Positions 33,885 through 42,739 of a stretch of DNA of 55,225 nucleotides are shown in pieces. A model generated the notes under the pieces. The model had not been told where the DNA came from and ran no database searches. It was given only the letters and a program-made list of their open reading frames with translations. Position 1 is the stretch's first letter. Every line of letters begins with the position of its first letter. The stretch comes from Roseovarius sp. (lineage in GTDB: Bacteria > Pseudomonadota > Alphaproteobacteria > Rhodobacterales > Rhodobacteraceae), in contig PBIL01000001.1 of the NCBI GenBank assembly GCA_002720475.1, forward strand, positions 83,289-138,513. The letters run 5' to 3'. The position numbers and the translations under genes are program-made.

Positions 33885-34939
33885 CCGAGACGACAGAGCG
33901 CCCCCTGGTGACCTTCGCGGTCATCGCCTACAATCAGGAACGGTTCATCCGCGAGGCGATCGAGGGGGCATTTGCCCAGACCTATCAGCCGCTGGAGATC
34001 ATCCTGTCGGATGACTGCTCGCCCGACCGCACCTATCAGATCATGCAGGAGATGGCGGCTGCGTATGACGGGCCGCACACGGTGGTGCTGAACCGCAATG
34101 AGCCGAACCTGGGGCTGGTGCCGCATATAGACCGGGTAATGGAACTGGTCTCCGGTGAGTTCATCGTGGTGAATGCGGGCGATGATGTGTCGGTGCCGGA
34201 GAGGACCGAGAGGCTGGCGGGAGTATGGCTGGCATCTGGCAGGAAAGCTAAGATGGTGCATTCTGCGGCAAGGCGGATTGACAATGTTGGTCGGTCACTG
34301 GACATCAAGCATCCACCACAGGGCATCCTCCACACGCCTTCACCGTTGGCGATCATCCGCGACCGGCTCTTTGTTATCGGGGCGACAGCGGCATGGGATC
34401 GGACGGTTTACGACAGCTTTGGCCCGCTGGGTGCCGGGCTAGCAACCGAAGACCGGGTTCTCCCCTTCCGCGCGGCGATACTGGGCGAGATTGCCTATCT
34501 GGATGAACCCCTAATCGGTTGGCGCACTGGCGGGGTGTCCGAGGGTCATGATCAAATGAACGGGTGGAATTTTCTGTACGGTATCTGGCACCGGGGAAGA
34601 AAATGGGCCCTGACAATCGATCAACATATTCTCGATTGCTACAAAGATACTAACTACCCCGACAAGACCACAATAGAAACCGTATGTCGGAATCGCATTC
34701 CGAGGCTGAACCTTGCAATAGAGCTGGCCGAAAGTTCACGTTTGACAAGGCTTGGAATGGGCCTGCGTGCCCTGCGGCTTTCATTCGCGCAGAGGTCAGC
34801 CGAACCGCTGAAATACTGGATATACTATGTCTTCGACTGGCTTTACATGCCCTATGCCAGTTGGAAATCGGCACGTCGATCACAAAGCGAGAAGAACAGA
34901 CAGTCTGGATCTGATGAAAAATATTATGAACATTCGTAA
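33881..34939 (+). CDS. Family 2 glycosyltransferase
   Basis: The 352-residue enzyme begins VTFAVIAYNQERFIREAIEG and has EIILSDDCSPDRTYQI and FIVVNAGDDVSVPERTER, the GT2 nucleotide and metal sites. The C-terminal 120 residues are divergent, with Tyr/Trp-rich hydrophobic patches such as YWIYYVFDWLYMPYASW that may lie on the membrane. From about 34560 the DNA becomes A+T-richer up to the end of the 50-bp gap at 34990. Confidence 0.85.
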   Translation: MTETTERPLVTFAVIAYNQERFIREAIEGAFAQTYQPLEIILSDDCSPDRTYQIMQEMAAAYDGPHTVVLNRNEPNLGLVPHIDRVMELVSGEFIVVNAGDDVSVPERTERLAGVWLASGRKAKMVHSAARRIDNVGRSLDIKHPPQGILHTPSPLAIIRDRLFVIGATAAWDRTVYDSFGPLGAGLATEDRVLPFRAAILGEIAYLDEPLIGWRTGGVSEGHDQMNGWNFLYGIWHRGRKWALTIDQHILDCYKDTNYPDKTTIETVCRNRIPRLNLAIELAESSRLTRLGMGLRALRLSFAQRSAEPLKYWIYYVFDWLYMPYASWKSARRSQSEKNRQSGSDEKYYEHS

Positions 34940-34990
34940 ACACATACTATTCCGAAACGCACGACTTGGTGTGAGTGCACTTTTCTACCT

Positions 34991-35887
34991 ATGACCGCTT
35001 CCCCCCTCATCTCCGTCATCCTGCCAACCTACAACCGCGCGCATACGCTCATGCGGGCGGTCACCAGCGTGCTCAACCAGGATTACCGCGAGATCGAGCT
35101 GATCGTGGTCGACGACGCCTCGACCGATGGGACCACCGAACTGCTGGAGAGCATCGCCGATCCCCGGCTGCGCGTCATCCGCCATGATCACAATAAAGGC
35201 GTGGCTGGAGCGACCAATACCGGCATCCAGGCCGCGCGCGGCGAGATCATCGCCTTTCAGGACAGCGATGACGAATGGCTCGACGGCAAGCTCTCGCATC
35301 AGATGGCGCGCCTCGCCGCCGCGCCGTCCGATTGCGTCTGCGTCTATTGCATCAAGATCGTCTATGGCCGCGACGCTGAATTTCGCCGGGGCAAACGACG
35401 GGTGGCTTGCGTGCCCGGACCGGAGGAAACATTGGTCGAGGGGAACTTGCGCGAGGTGCTGTGGCGGCGCAATCTCGTCAGTCCGCAAACCGCAATCTGC
35501 ACCCGTGCGGCAGCGATGCGCCTTGGCGGTTTCGACGAAAAGCTGCGCACCGACCAGGATTGGGATTTCTTTTCGCAACTGGCAGAAGTCGGGCCTTTTG
35601 CCTTTGTCGACGCGCCACTGGTCAGCACCTATCTGCAAACGGACAGCATTTCGACCGACAGCCGCAAAAGCCAGTACAGCCAGTTCATCGTCACGAACAA
35701 GATGAAGCGGCGGGGCGTACCGCGCACTGTTCTGGCCGAACACTGGGCGCGGCTGGGTTATACGATGGGCAGGCTCGGGCATCCGCGACGCGGCGATATC
35801 CTTCTCAGGGCCGCGCTCTCTGCGCGGCCTCTTGTCGCAAGGACCTGGGCGCGCCTTTTGGTAAACGCTCTGCGCCGCCTTTTTTGA
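34991..35887 (+). CDS. Family 2 glycosyltransferase
   Basis: The 298-residue enzyme reads ISVILPTYNRAHTLMRAVTS, LIVVDDASTDGTTELL, IAFQDSDDEWLDGKLSHQM (DxD-like) and LGGFDEKLRTDQDWDFFSQL (acidic base), a complete GT2 domain. It is the last gene of the fdt operon, and its 3' end overlaps the convergent wzy gene by 83 bp. Confidence 0.9.
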   Translation: MTASPLISVILPTYNRAHTLMRAVTSVLNQDYREIELIVVDDASTDGTTELLESIADPRLRVIRHDHNKGVAGATNTGIQAARGEIIAFQDSDDEWLDGKLSHQMARLAAAPSDCVCVYCIKIVYGRDAEFRRGKRRVACVPGPEETLVEGNLREVLWRRNLVSPQTAICTRAAAMRLGGFDEKLRTDQDWDFFSQLAEVGPFAFVDAPLVSTYLQTDSISTDSRKSQYSQFIVTNKMKRRGVPRTVLAEHWARLGYTMGRLGHPRRGDILLRAALSARPLVARTWARLLVNALRRLF

Positions 35888-37271
35888 CAGCCTTTGCCGG
35901 ATCTAACCGGGCAGACGTTGTGAGAGCAGTTCCGCCCTTCGGAAACCTGGTATAGACCAACTCTGTCGGCTTGGAGACTGCGGGCACGCCGCTGTCCTCC
36001 TCCCCCTCCCAGTCGAGGAACCAAACACCGGCCCCCAGAAGGAACATGAAGAACGCATAGGTGACATCCCAGTAATGCACCGTCCAGCCGGCCATGAAGA
36101 GCCCGAAAAGCGTGATCACATATCCCGTGCGGTACCAGCCCACCCGCTCGCTCAGGCCTTGCCGGTAAGCGACGGCAAGGAAGATCGAGAAGAACAGCAT
36201 AAACCACAGGATCCAGACGGGAATGCCGTGCCGCATGGCACCGATGATCCAGAACATGTCAACACTGTCGGACATCCAGTAAGGGCGCATCCAGTCATTG
36301 AATCCGTTGCCGAACAGGGGATATGCGAAGATGTTGTCGGTCCCAAACTGCCAGATCCGGATACGGTTATAGGCCGTCTCCTTGTTCAGCGCGAGATATT
36401 CGACCACGACGTGAAACGGCGTGCGGTTCGACAGGAAATCCACAACGACGAACCCCACCGCCGCCAGCGCGGCAAAGATGTGCCAGCGCTGGCGCACGGA
36501 TGTCATCATCCCGTCCCATATTATCACGTTGAGCTGCGCCATCAGCGCCACCAGCGGCCCCGACGAAAGCGAGGTTGCACCCACGAACGCAACCACCAGC
36601 ATCTGACCGACCCGCCGTGTCCAGCGCAGCCCGTAGCCCAGCACGTAATAGACGACCCCGCTCAGACACAGGAAGAACACACCGAAATGAATCTGGTGCG
36701 GAAAGGGGCCCTGGACCCGGTCGAACCCCAGCCGCGGCTCCATTGGGTTGTCGTGATAGGTCGGCCCGATCTTCGAGAAGAGCGTCAGGATCAGGTCCTC
36801 GGCGGTGATCATCTCGTAGATCGTGAAGGGGATCATCACGAGCGACAGCCGGAAGAGCAGCCGCACGATCGCATGGAATGTCTCGGGTGTGCGGATATAG
36901 CAGCGTCCCAGCAAGTAGGCACCCAGCGTCTCGACCCAGAAGATGCCGATCGTTTCATACATCGCGCCAAATCCGTGCACGACGGAAAACGACAGCGACG
37001 ACCACAGGCAGATGCCCACGACACAGATATCAGCCAGCCGGATGCGCCCGGCCCGACCGCCCAGCCAATAGAAGAGCACCGGGAAGAAGGCGACGAGCAG
37101 TGCCAGGCGATATGGGGTCAGGCGCATTGGCCCGACCTGGATGAACAGCGGAGTTACCAGACCGATTACGAATATCCAGACCCAAGGAGAGGAACGCCCT
37201 TGAGCCCGCGCATCGGCATCCGCCTTGTGCTGAGCCGGCGCATAGTTCTGTCCGGTCAGTTCCGCAACCAC
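35805..37271 (-). CDS. wzy: Wzy/O-antigen-ligase-like polysaccharide polymerase
   Basis: The 488-residue protein has about ten to twelve hydrophobic helices. A large periplasmic loop region around residues 270-330 contains NRIRIWQFGTDNIFAYPLFGNGFNDW, in which the (W)xFG..N..PLFGxGxxxW pattern matches the Wzy_C/O-antigen-ligase signature. A GTG start at 37271 is preceded by AAAGG. The C-terminal tail of about 60 residues is soluble and basic and is encoded over the convergent glycosyltransferase. It would polymerise the flipped repeat units. Confidence 0.85.
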   Translation of the reverse strand: MVAELTGQNYAPAQHKADADARAQGRSSPWVWIFVIGLVTPLFIQVGPMRLTPYRLALLVAFFPVLFYWLGGRAGRIRLADICVVGICLWSSLSFSVVHGFGAMYETIGIFWVETLGAYLLGRCYIRTPETFHAIVRLLFRLSLVMIPFTIYEMITAEDLILTLFSKIGPTYHDNPMEPRLGFDRVQGPFPHQIHFGVFFLCLSGVVYYVLGYGLRWTRRVGQMLVVAFVGATSLSSGPLVALMAQLNVIIWDGMMTSVRQRWHIFAALAAVGFVVVDFLSNRTPFHVVVEYLALNKETAYNRIRIWQFGTDNIFAYPLFGNGFNDWMRPYWMSDSVDMFWIIGAMRHGIPVWILWFMLFFSIFLAVAYRQGLSERVGWYRTGYVITLFGLFMAGWTVHYWDVTYAFFMFLLGAGVWFLDWEGEEDSGVPAVSKPTELVYTRFPKGGTALTTSARLDPAKAVKKGGAERLPKGAPRSLRQEAAQRARP

Positions 37272-37431
37272 CTCGTTACCTTTCTGCCAGTCTGACGGCT
37301 CGTTCCGCGGTGATCAGTACAGCGCTACTATAATCCCTGACCAGTAAAATAAGCGCCGTTATTCACTCGTGCCAGGGCACAAGCACGGTGCGTCCGACAG
37401 GTTTGGCCGAGATCGTTACTGCGCAATCGTG

Positions 37432-40329
37432 CTAGGCGAGAATTGCGTCATCGGTTGTCACGGATGTTTCCAAGAAGTCGAAATCGTCACTGACCTGAAA
37501 TTCATGCACTTCCCCCTCGAACCAGCGGTTCCAGGCCGTGCCAAGAGACCAGCCCCATTCGTTTCCGCCCGCGCCGACGAAATCGAAATCTGTTCCTTGT
37601 TCGTCCAGGACCAGAACATCATTCACCACCACCTGCAATCGGTCTGCCTCGGCATCGACCATCACGGTCGCAGTATGACGGTTCCCGTCATTCAGGCCAA
37701 GGCCATCGACCTCGAAGCCTTTCCAGAAGGGATCGTCGTTGTTACCGGCATGCACGCGAAGCCCGTCCCCTTCCAGGGTCAACCCGAGCTTGAGATGATT
37801 CCAGACCAGCCTCTCGGCTCCACCATCAGCATTGTCACTGACGAAGCCGACTGAGAAGGCAATCTTCTGCGACGCCTCAAAATCTGTGAGGCGACCGAGC
37901 GAGGCGAAGTCTTTTTTGCCGTCAAAGGAAAGCGCGGAGCCGTCCTCTGTCTCGACAAGATAGGCATCGTCATGCAATCGCACCGTATCCGACGTCATGA
38001 CGGAGGCGACATCCAGTTGGTAGCCGCCGTTGAGCAAGGATCCGGGGACGGCGGATTCCTCTTCCGGAGCAGGCGCATCAACCGGTTCCGTCGTTGCAGG
38101 ATCGCTTTCCGGAACGGGGGTCGCGTCCTCGGGCTCCACAGGTTCTGACGTGACGGTGTCTCCATTGTCTGCAGTATTGTCTGCAGCCGGCGCTTCTTCG
38201 GGAGCAGGTTCGGTCACACCCGTATCGGGAGAATCCGGCGGTGAAATGACGTCTTCGGCCGGGCTTGTCTCAGTATCCGATACCGGCTCGATAGCACCAT
38301 CATAGGCTGGATAATCCTGACTGCCCACTTCCAGATCGAAGGCGGTCAGCGTTCCGTCGAAATTCTGCTTGCCCCAAGGATTGCCAAAATCCAGGCTGCG
38401 CGGGTAATCGCCACGCATCCTGCCTTCGATCTCGGTTGCCGCCGCCAGCCGATCATCGACATAGATCATCAAGCTGTTCGTCGCACCGTCGAATGAAATC
38501 CGGACATCGTGATCAGCCCCGTCATTGACAGTGACGCCGGTAGTGGTCAGTGCCTTGGACTCTGCATCGGTCCAAAGCTGCAAGCTTACCTCGCCCCGCG
38601 ATGCAACGGAAAGAATAAAGTTGCCATGTACGCGAGCCACCTCGCCGATGCTGCCAAGGGTATCGGCGCGCAAGGTCATCGACATGTCGAAGGATTCTGC
38701 CCCGAAAAGTCGTGCGATCTGAGATTTGTCTACGCTCACCACAGAACCTGTCCCACCCAAGTCTATGCCATAGCCAACCTCGGTGGAGACAGACGCCTTG
38801 TCGGTTCCCTCGATGGCCGTGATCGTGCCGTACTCCTGGAACTGGAAAAACCCGGACTGCGGATCATACAACAGGATGTCTGCGCCCTTGATCCCGATCT
38901 CGCTTGTCGCCTTTGCTGTCGCCCCGTCCGCAGCTACAGCAGTCAAGGTCACCTGATAACGGCCCGCATCGGCATATGTGTGTCGCACCACCTGCCCTGT
39001 CCCGACGGTGCCATCCCCAAAATCCCAGATGAACTCGGCATCAGTGACCGGCCCCTCTGGTCCACGGGTCTGATCGGCGCGCAGAATCAGACCCCCGATT
39101 TCATCCTCTGCATGTTCGACCTTGAAGATTGGTGTCAGACGGTCGGATTCTTCGTCGAGATGCATCAGGGGCGATCCAAGCCCGTCGGCCACACTGCCGG
39201 GCAACAGGATCTTTTCCCAAAGATCGCTGCCTTCCAACCGGCTATCGGCGAAAATCTTCCCAACAAAGTTTGCTGCATTCGGGTCATCGTGATCCACATC
39301 AATGTTGTTCTTGAAGATGATTCCCTTTTCGGCCAGGGCCTGCTGTTGAGCCTCTCCGAAAAAGGTCGACACGATATTATCCTCGAGGCGGATGTTTTTT
39401 GTCCCGTCGGTCAAGACCAATTGAGACCCTTGCTTCTCGACACCATCAGCATTCAGGATCGTGTTACGCGAGATCGTAGCATCGGAAACATTCTCGAAAC
39501 GTACCGCCTGCCCGGTACTGCTATGGATGACATTGCCTTCGACAACGACATTCGTGAAACCAACCTCATTGAGATTATCATCAAGATAGATACCTAGCAG
39601 CGAGCCGCCCTCCTCGTCGGAGAAGACGTTGTTGGTGATGGTGATATTCGACATCGGCTGCCCGCCGGGCTGGGTCCAGAGATGGACGTAATCGCCGTGA
39701 TCGCCGGCACCACCCATTTTCCATGGATTTGAATCGTGGAAATAGTTGCCGTCTATAATCAAATCGGAACCACCACCAGCAAGGGGAGAGGTTCGAAGAT
39801 CGTAGATTTCGTTGTTCAGTATTGCATTGCCATCGCCTGACGTCACAATGCCTCTGTTGAAATGCGAGATGTCGTTATTCTCGATCACGATATTTGTGCC
39901 TGTGATGGTGATCGCCCGGCCAATCGGCTCGCCGAGAATGCCAGATGCCCCCTGCTCTCCGGGTTCGGAGTCCGGAGAAACACCGGCAATCGAATCGCCG
40001 CCTTCGACCTTGCTGTTACGCAGGGTAATGTTCGAGACGCCTTGAACCGCCCGGAATGCACTGGACCATTCAACGGTGCCCTCGGTCGGCGTGAAGTCGA
40101 TGAAAAGTGAATCGAAGGTTAGGTTCGAGGATTCAATTATATTGATTGTGTTGAACACGGCTGGGTCGGCCGCCTCTGCGGATCTGATCGTGACCTCGGA
40201 ATCGAAATCGAGGCCCCGTAGCGACAGGTTGCCATAGTCGCCCGCCGCAAGCTCGATGACATCGCCGCCCGATGCGCCGCTGAGCACGGCTTGCAAATCG
40301 GTCGCGGACGAAACGGTGTAGGTGGTCAT
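37432..40329 (-). CDS. Secreted multidomain protein: beta-helix, PKD, two LamG-like domains
   Basis: The protein has 965 residues and starts at an ATG preceded by GGAG (40329). Residues 1-390 form a right-handed parallel beta-helix with repeats such as ITGTNIVIENNDISHFN and ITITNNVFSDEEGG, as in polysaccharide lyases and mannuronan epimerases. Residues about 402-480 are a PKD domain (FIWDFGDGTVGTGQVVRHTY). About 505-675 is a LamG-like sandwich, 680-765 a Pro/Glu/Thr linker and 770-955 a second LamG-like domain. There is no Sec or Tat signal and no RTX repeat, and the acidic C-terminus (DDFDFLETSVTTDDAILA) fits a type I secretion signal. It may modify or bind the polymer made here. Confidence 0.85.
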   Translation of the reverse strand: MTTYTVSSATDLQAVLSGASGGDVIELAAGDYGNLSLRGLDFDSEVTIRSAEAADPAVFNTINIIESSNLTFDSLFIDFTPTEGTVEWSSAFRAVQGVSNITLRNSKVEGGDSIAGVSPDSEPGEQGASGILGEPIGRAITITGTNIVIENNDISHFNRGIVTSGDGNAILNNEIYDLRTSPLAGGGSDLIIDGNYFHDSNPWKMGGAGDHGDYVHLWTQPGGQPMSNITITNNVFSDEEGGSLLGIYLDDNLNEVGFTNVVVEGNVIHSSTGQAVRFENVSDATISRNTILNADGVEKQGSQLVLTDGTKNIRLEDNIVSTFFGEAQQQALAEKGIIFKNNIDVDHDDPNAANFVGKIFADSRLEGSDLWEKILLPGSVADGLGSPLMHLDEESDRLTPIFKVEHAEDEIGGLILRADQTRGPEGPVTDAEFIWDFGDGTVGTGQVVRHTYADAGRYQVTLTAVAADGATAKATSEIGIKGADILLYDPQSGFFQFQEYGTITAIEGTDKASVSTEVGYGIDLGGTGSVVSVDKSQIARLFGAESFDMSMTLRADTLGSIGEVARVHGNFILSVASRGEVSLQLWTDAESKALTTTGVTVNDGADHDVRISFDGATNSLMIYVDDRLAAATEIEGRMRGDYPRSLDFGNPWGKQNFDGTLTAFDLEVGSQDYPAYDGAIEPVSDTETSPAEDVISPPDSPDTGVTEPAPEEAPAADNTADNGDTVTSEPVEPEDATPVPESDPATTEPVDAPAPEEESAVPGSLLNGGYQLDVASVMTSDTVRLHDDAYLVETEDGSALSFDGKKDFASLGRLTDFEASQKIAFSVGFVSDNADGGAERLVWNHLKLGLTLEGDGLRVHAGNNDDPFWKGFEVDGLGLNDGNRHTATVMVDAEADRLQVVVNDVLVLDEQGTDFDFVGAGGNEWGWSLGTAWNRWFEGEVHEFQVSDDFDFLETSVTTDDAILA

Positions 40330-40488
40330 ACTGTTCTCCTTTCCAAACCCTCCGACCGAGTCGGCCGCTCTTAGACAGGCAGCAAGGTGACCATCCAATA
40401 TGGCAACATCACGGTCATAGAACGAGAGAATGTGGCAAGATGACTCCTCGTCATTGACTAGTTCGGTGGGCGCTGCGCGCGATACAAT

Positions 40489-41940
40489 CTAACGGCGCAT
40501 CTTGCGAAACTTTCGGACAATCAGTTGCGGACGCCGCGCGGCGCGTCCGATCTGTTTCAACAGGTCCTGCAGGGCCCCCTGGCTGTTGAAGGGATAGGAC
40601 AAGAGCTCCGGCCAGTGCATGCGGATGATCCCGGTCGTCAGCCTGCTCTGGCGTTTCCATGCGTCAGGAAGGCCAAGCATCAGCTTGACAGTCTTCGTTG
40701 TGCCTATCGGATTGTGGCGCACCAGTGACGGATCTGAAAAGAACTGAGCGCTCGACCAGGGCCCCATCCGATGTTCCAGATAGGCCAGATCGAGTTCCGA
40801 AAGTGAATCCGTCGTCGGAAGAGCCCGCCGCCAGGATTCAAATCGCTCTTGGAGCTCGGTCACTGTTGGCAATCCCATCCTGCCCGTGAGAATCTCGGCA
40901 GAAAGATTCGTGTCTGCCGTATCGGTCTTACGCCATAGGAACGCTCTGCCGATTTCGCCGTTCAGGCCACCCACGAAATCATAATCATTGGCAAGATGCC
41001 CAAGCGTTGGATGGAAGAACTTGTTGGGCCCGCCCACGCAATGCCCCCCCCGGCGCATGTAGCGCGCCACGGCCGCCTCATCGGCGACCACCCGAGGCAG
41101 CATGCGATGGGTCAGGCCAAGCTCGCGGGCCATGCGTTGCGAGAGCACCGTGTCATCGGCACGCGGAGTGTCGCCTTCCAGCGTGACGAACTCGATCGCG
41201 TCGAGATAGGGACGCGCGCAGGCGAGCATGACCCGTGTCTCATGTCCCGCTGTCAGAGCCTGGGCAATCTTTTTCGGCCCGTTGAGCAAGGCTTCGAGCT
41301 GAATACGGATGATCCGGGAAATTTCCTCCAGACTGCTCTCGGGCGATGAGGTTCGCGCGATATCCCCGAGGGGCCAGTATCGTCTCTGGCTCCAGTCCCG
41401 CAGGTCTAGAACATGATTGGGCAGCAACCGCTCGATCCCCTCATGGGCGGTCAGCCCCCCCGGAAACCAGCCATCATTCTCGATATCCAGCGCCGCATAG
41501 AGATCGTGACGGAAAAGCGTTTCATAATCCGCGTCCGACAGGATCGCATCCGCCGTCGATCCGGCCATGCCTTTCTCAGGCGAATAGACGCAAGGGACCT
41601 GGGCTGCACAGTCAGGATAAACCCTGCTTTCACCGGAAAGGGTCAGCAGGAGAAGGAAGCGGCCGCCAAGCCGGTCAAGGATCGCCTCTGCTGCCGCGTC
41701 AATCTCCGAGGAGGCCGGAATAGCCACCGTCAACGGCCCCGACAGGACACACCGATCCTGCAGATCGATCGGAAAGCCCATGAGCAGACCGATCCGTGCA
41801 CCGGAGGCATCGAGAATGTCGAAGATGCCGAGATCGGGATGCGCGCGCACATGGATGTCATTGCCCGTGGCGGTCAGTTCTGGCCTGATCGTGAACTGGC
41901 GCGGGGCAAGTGAGACGTCGGTAGTGAATGTCAGGTTCAT
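40489..41940 (-). CDS. Asparagine-synthase-like protein (PP-loop ATP-pyrophosphatase fold)
   Basis: The 483-residue protein has an N-terminal beta-rich domain (LGGRFLLLLTLSGESRVYPD) resembling the amidotransferase-like half, but no N-terminal catalytic Cys. Around residue 235 is KKIAQALTAGHETRVMLA, which aligns with the SGGxDSR PP-loop but lacks its first Ser and has TAGHET instead. IEFVTLEGD and DDTVLSQRMARELGLTHRML follow as in asparagine synthases. Such proteins are common in polysaccharide loci and may amidate or otherwise modify sugars. GGAG precedes the ATG. Confidence 0.7.
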   Translation of the reverse strand: MNLTFTTDVSLAPRQFTIRPELTATGNDIHVRAHPDLGIFDILDASGARIGLLMGFPIDLQDRCVLSGPLTVAIPASSEIDAAAEAILDRLGGRFLLLLTLSGESRVYPDCAAQVPCVYSPEKGMAGSTADAILSDADYETLFRHDLYAALDIENDGWFPGGLTAHEGIERLLPNHVLDLRDWSQRRYWPLGDIARTSSPESSLEEISRIIRIQLEALLNGPKKIAQALTAGHETRVMLACARPYLDAIEFVTLEGDTPRADDTVLSQRMARELGLTHRMLPRVVADEAAVARYMRRGGHCVGGPNKFFHPTLGHLANDYDFVGGLNGEIGRAFLWRKTDTADTNLSAEILTGRMGLPTVTELQERFESWRRALPTTDSLSELDLAYLEHRMGPWSSAQFFSDPSLVRHNPIGTTKTVKLMLGLPDAWKRQSRLTTGIIRMHWPELLSYPFNSQGALQDLLKQIGRAARRPQLIVRKFRKMRR

Positions 41941-41961
41941 GATCGCTCCAACACAACGACT

Positions 41962-42633
41962 TCAGTCTGCCGACCGCATCGCAATAACCGATTTCGAGAA
42001 ACCCAGGACTCTTTCCTTCCTGATCTTCCCGTCGGGGAAGAATCCTTGCATCAGGAACGGGCTGATGATCCGGGTATGATCCACGCGCGGCAGGGCCATG
42101 TCGAAGGTACATTTACGCGCGTAGCCGACATTCATCCTTGTGAAGAACCAGATCCGCCGAGTATCCGACAGCCAGTGGAAGAACGGCACGCCGTAATGGG
42201 GCTCGATCGGGAACCAGTAGTTGGGTGTCTGGACATAGTAGAACCTGCCGACACGCCGGGTCTCGTCCGCAAAGCGCTTCATGTTCTGGTAGCTGCCGAC
42301 ATGCTCGATCACGCTGTTGGAATGGACGACGTCGAAGGCGTTGTCCGGGAACTCGGGCATGTGGCAGGCATCCCCGACAACGCAAGTGATCCGCAAGTCC
42401 GGACTCGGCTGCGCATAGGTCTCCAGTTCGGTCCGGAAGTTCAGGCAGGTGATCCTGACCTTGTCCCGCAGGTCCGGGGCCAGGATCGCCCAATAGTCCG
42501 GGCGTCCACCGGCATCGAGGATCGACACCTCCGGCTGTGTCTCGAGAATGCGGCGCAAGAGCGCGTCGAAGACCTGGAACCGCCTGTTTCGGAAATGCCT
42601 TTGCAGCCGGTAGAAAAGCCTGCCCCGTTTCAT
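41962..42633 (-). CDS. Class I SAM-dependent methyltransferase
   Basis: The 223-residue protein has motif I as VSILDAGGRPDYWAILA, motif II around ITCVVGDACHMPEF, and FDVVHSNSVIEHVGSYQNM as the post-motif acidic block, a Methyltransf_11-type Rossmann fold. A GAGGATATTGC ribosome binding site fits the ATG at 42633. It is the upstream neighbour of the asparagine-synthase-like gene by 21 bp; the two probably modify the polysaccharide or the secreted protein. Confidence 0.85.
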   Translation of the reverse strand: MKRGRLFYRLQRHFRNRRFQVFDALLRRILETQPEVSILDAGGRPDYWAILAPDLRDKVRITCLNFRTELETYAQPSPDLRITCVVGDACHMPEFPDNAFDVVHSNSVIEHVGSYQNMKRFADETRRVGRFYYVQTPNYWFPIEPHYGVPFFHWLSDTRRIWFFTRMNVGYARKCTFDMALPRVDHTRIISPFLMQGFFPDGKIRKERVLGFSKSVIAMRSAD

Positions 42634-42739
42634 GCAATATCCTCTTCGTCAACGTAGCGGCCTGCGAGTAACGGGTCACAGGCGTATCCTCGGTCCTGTC
42701 TTAAGGTATTCCTGGCGCGATTGTCCCGATCAAAAGGAC

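Noticed and set aside
29425..37271. Rhamnose (rmlABCD) operon expected on biofilm plasmids
   Set aside because: None of RmlA, RmlB, RmlC or RmlD is seen; fdtA is a cupin but has the ketoisomerase pattern, not RmlC's.
37432..40329. RTX calcium-binding repeats as proof of type I secretion
   Set aside because: No GGxGxDxLx repeats occur; only the neighbourhood, missing signal peptide and acidic C-terminus support T1SS export.
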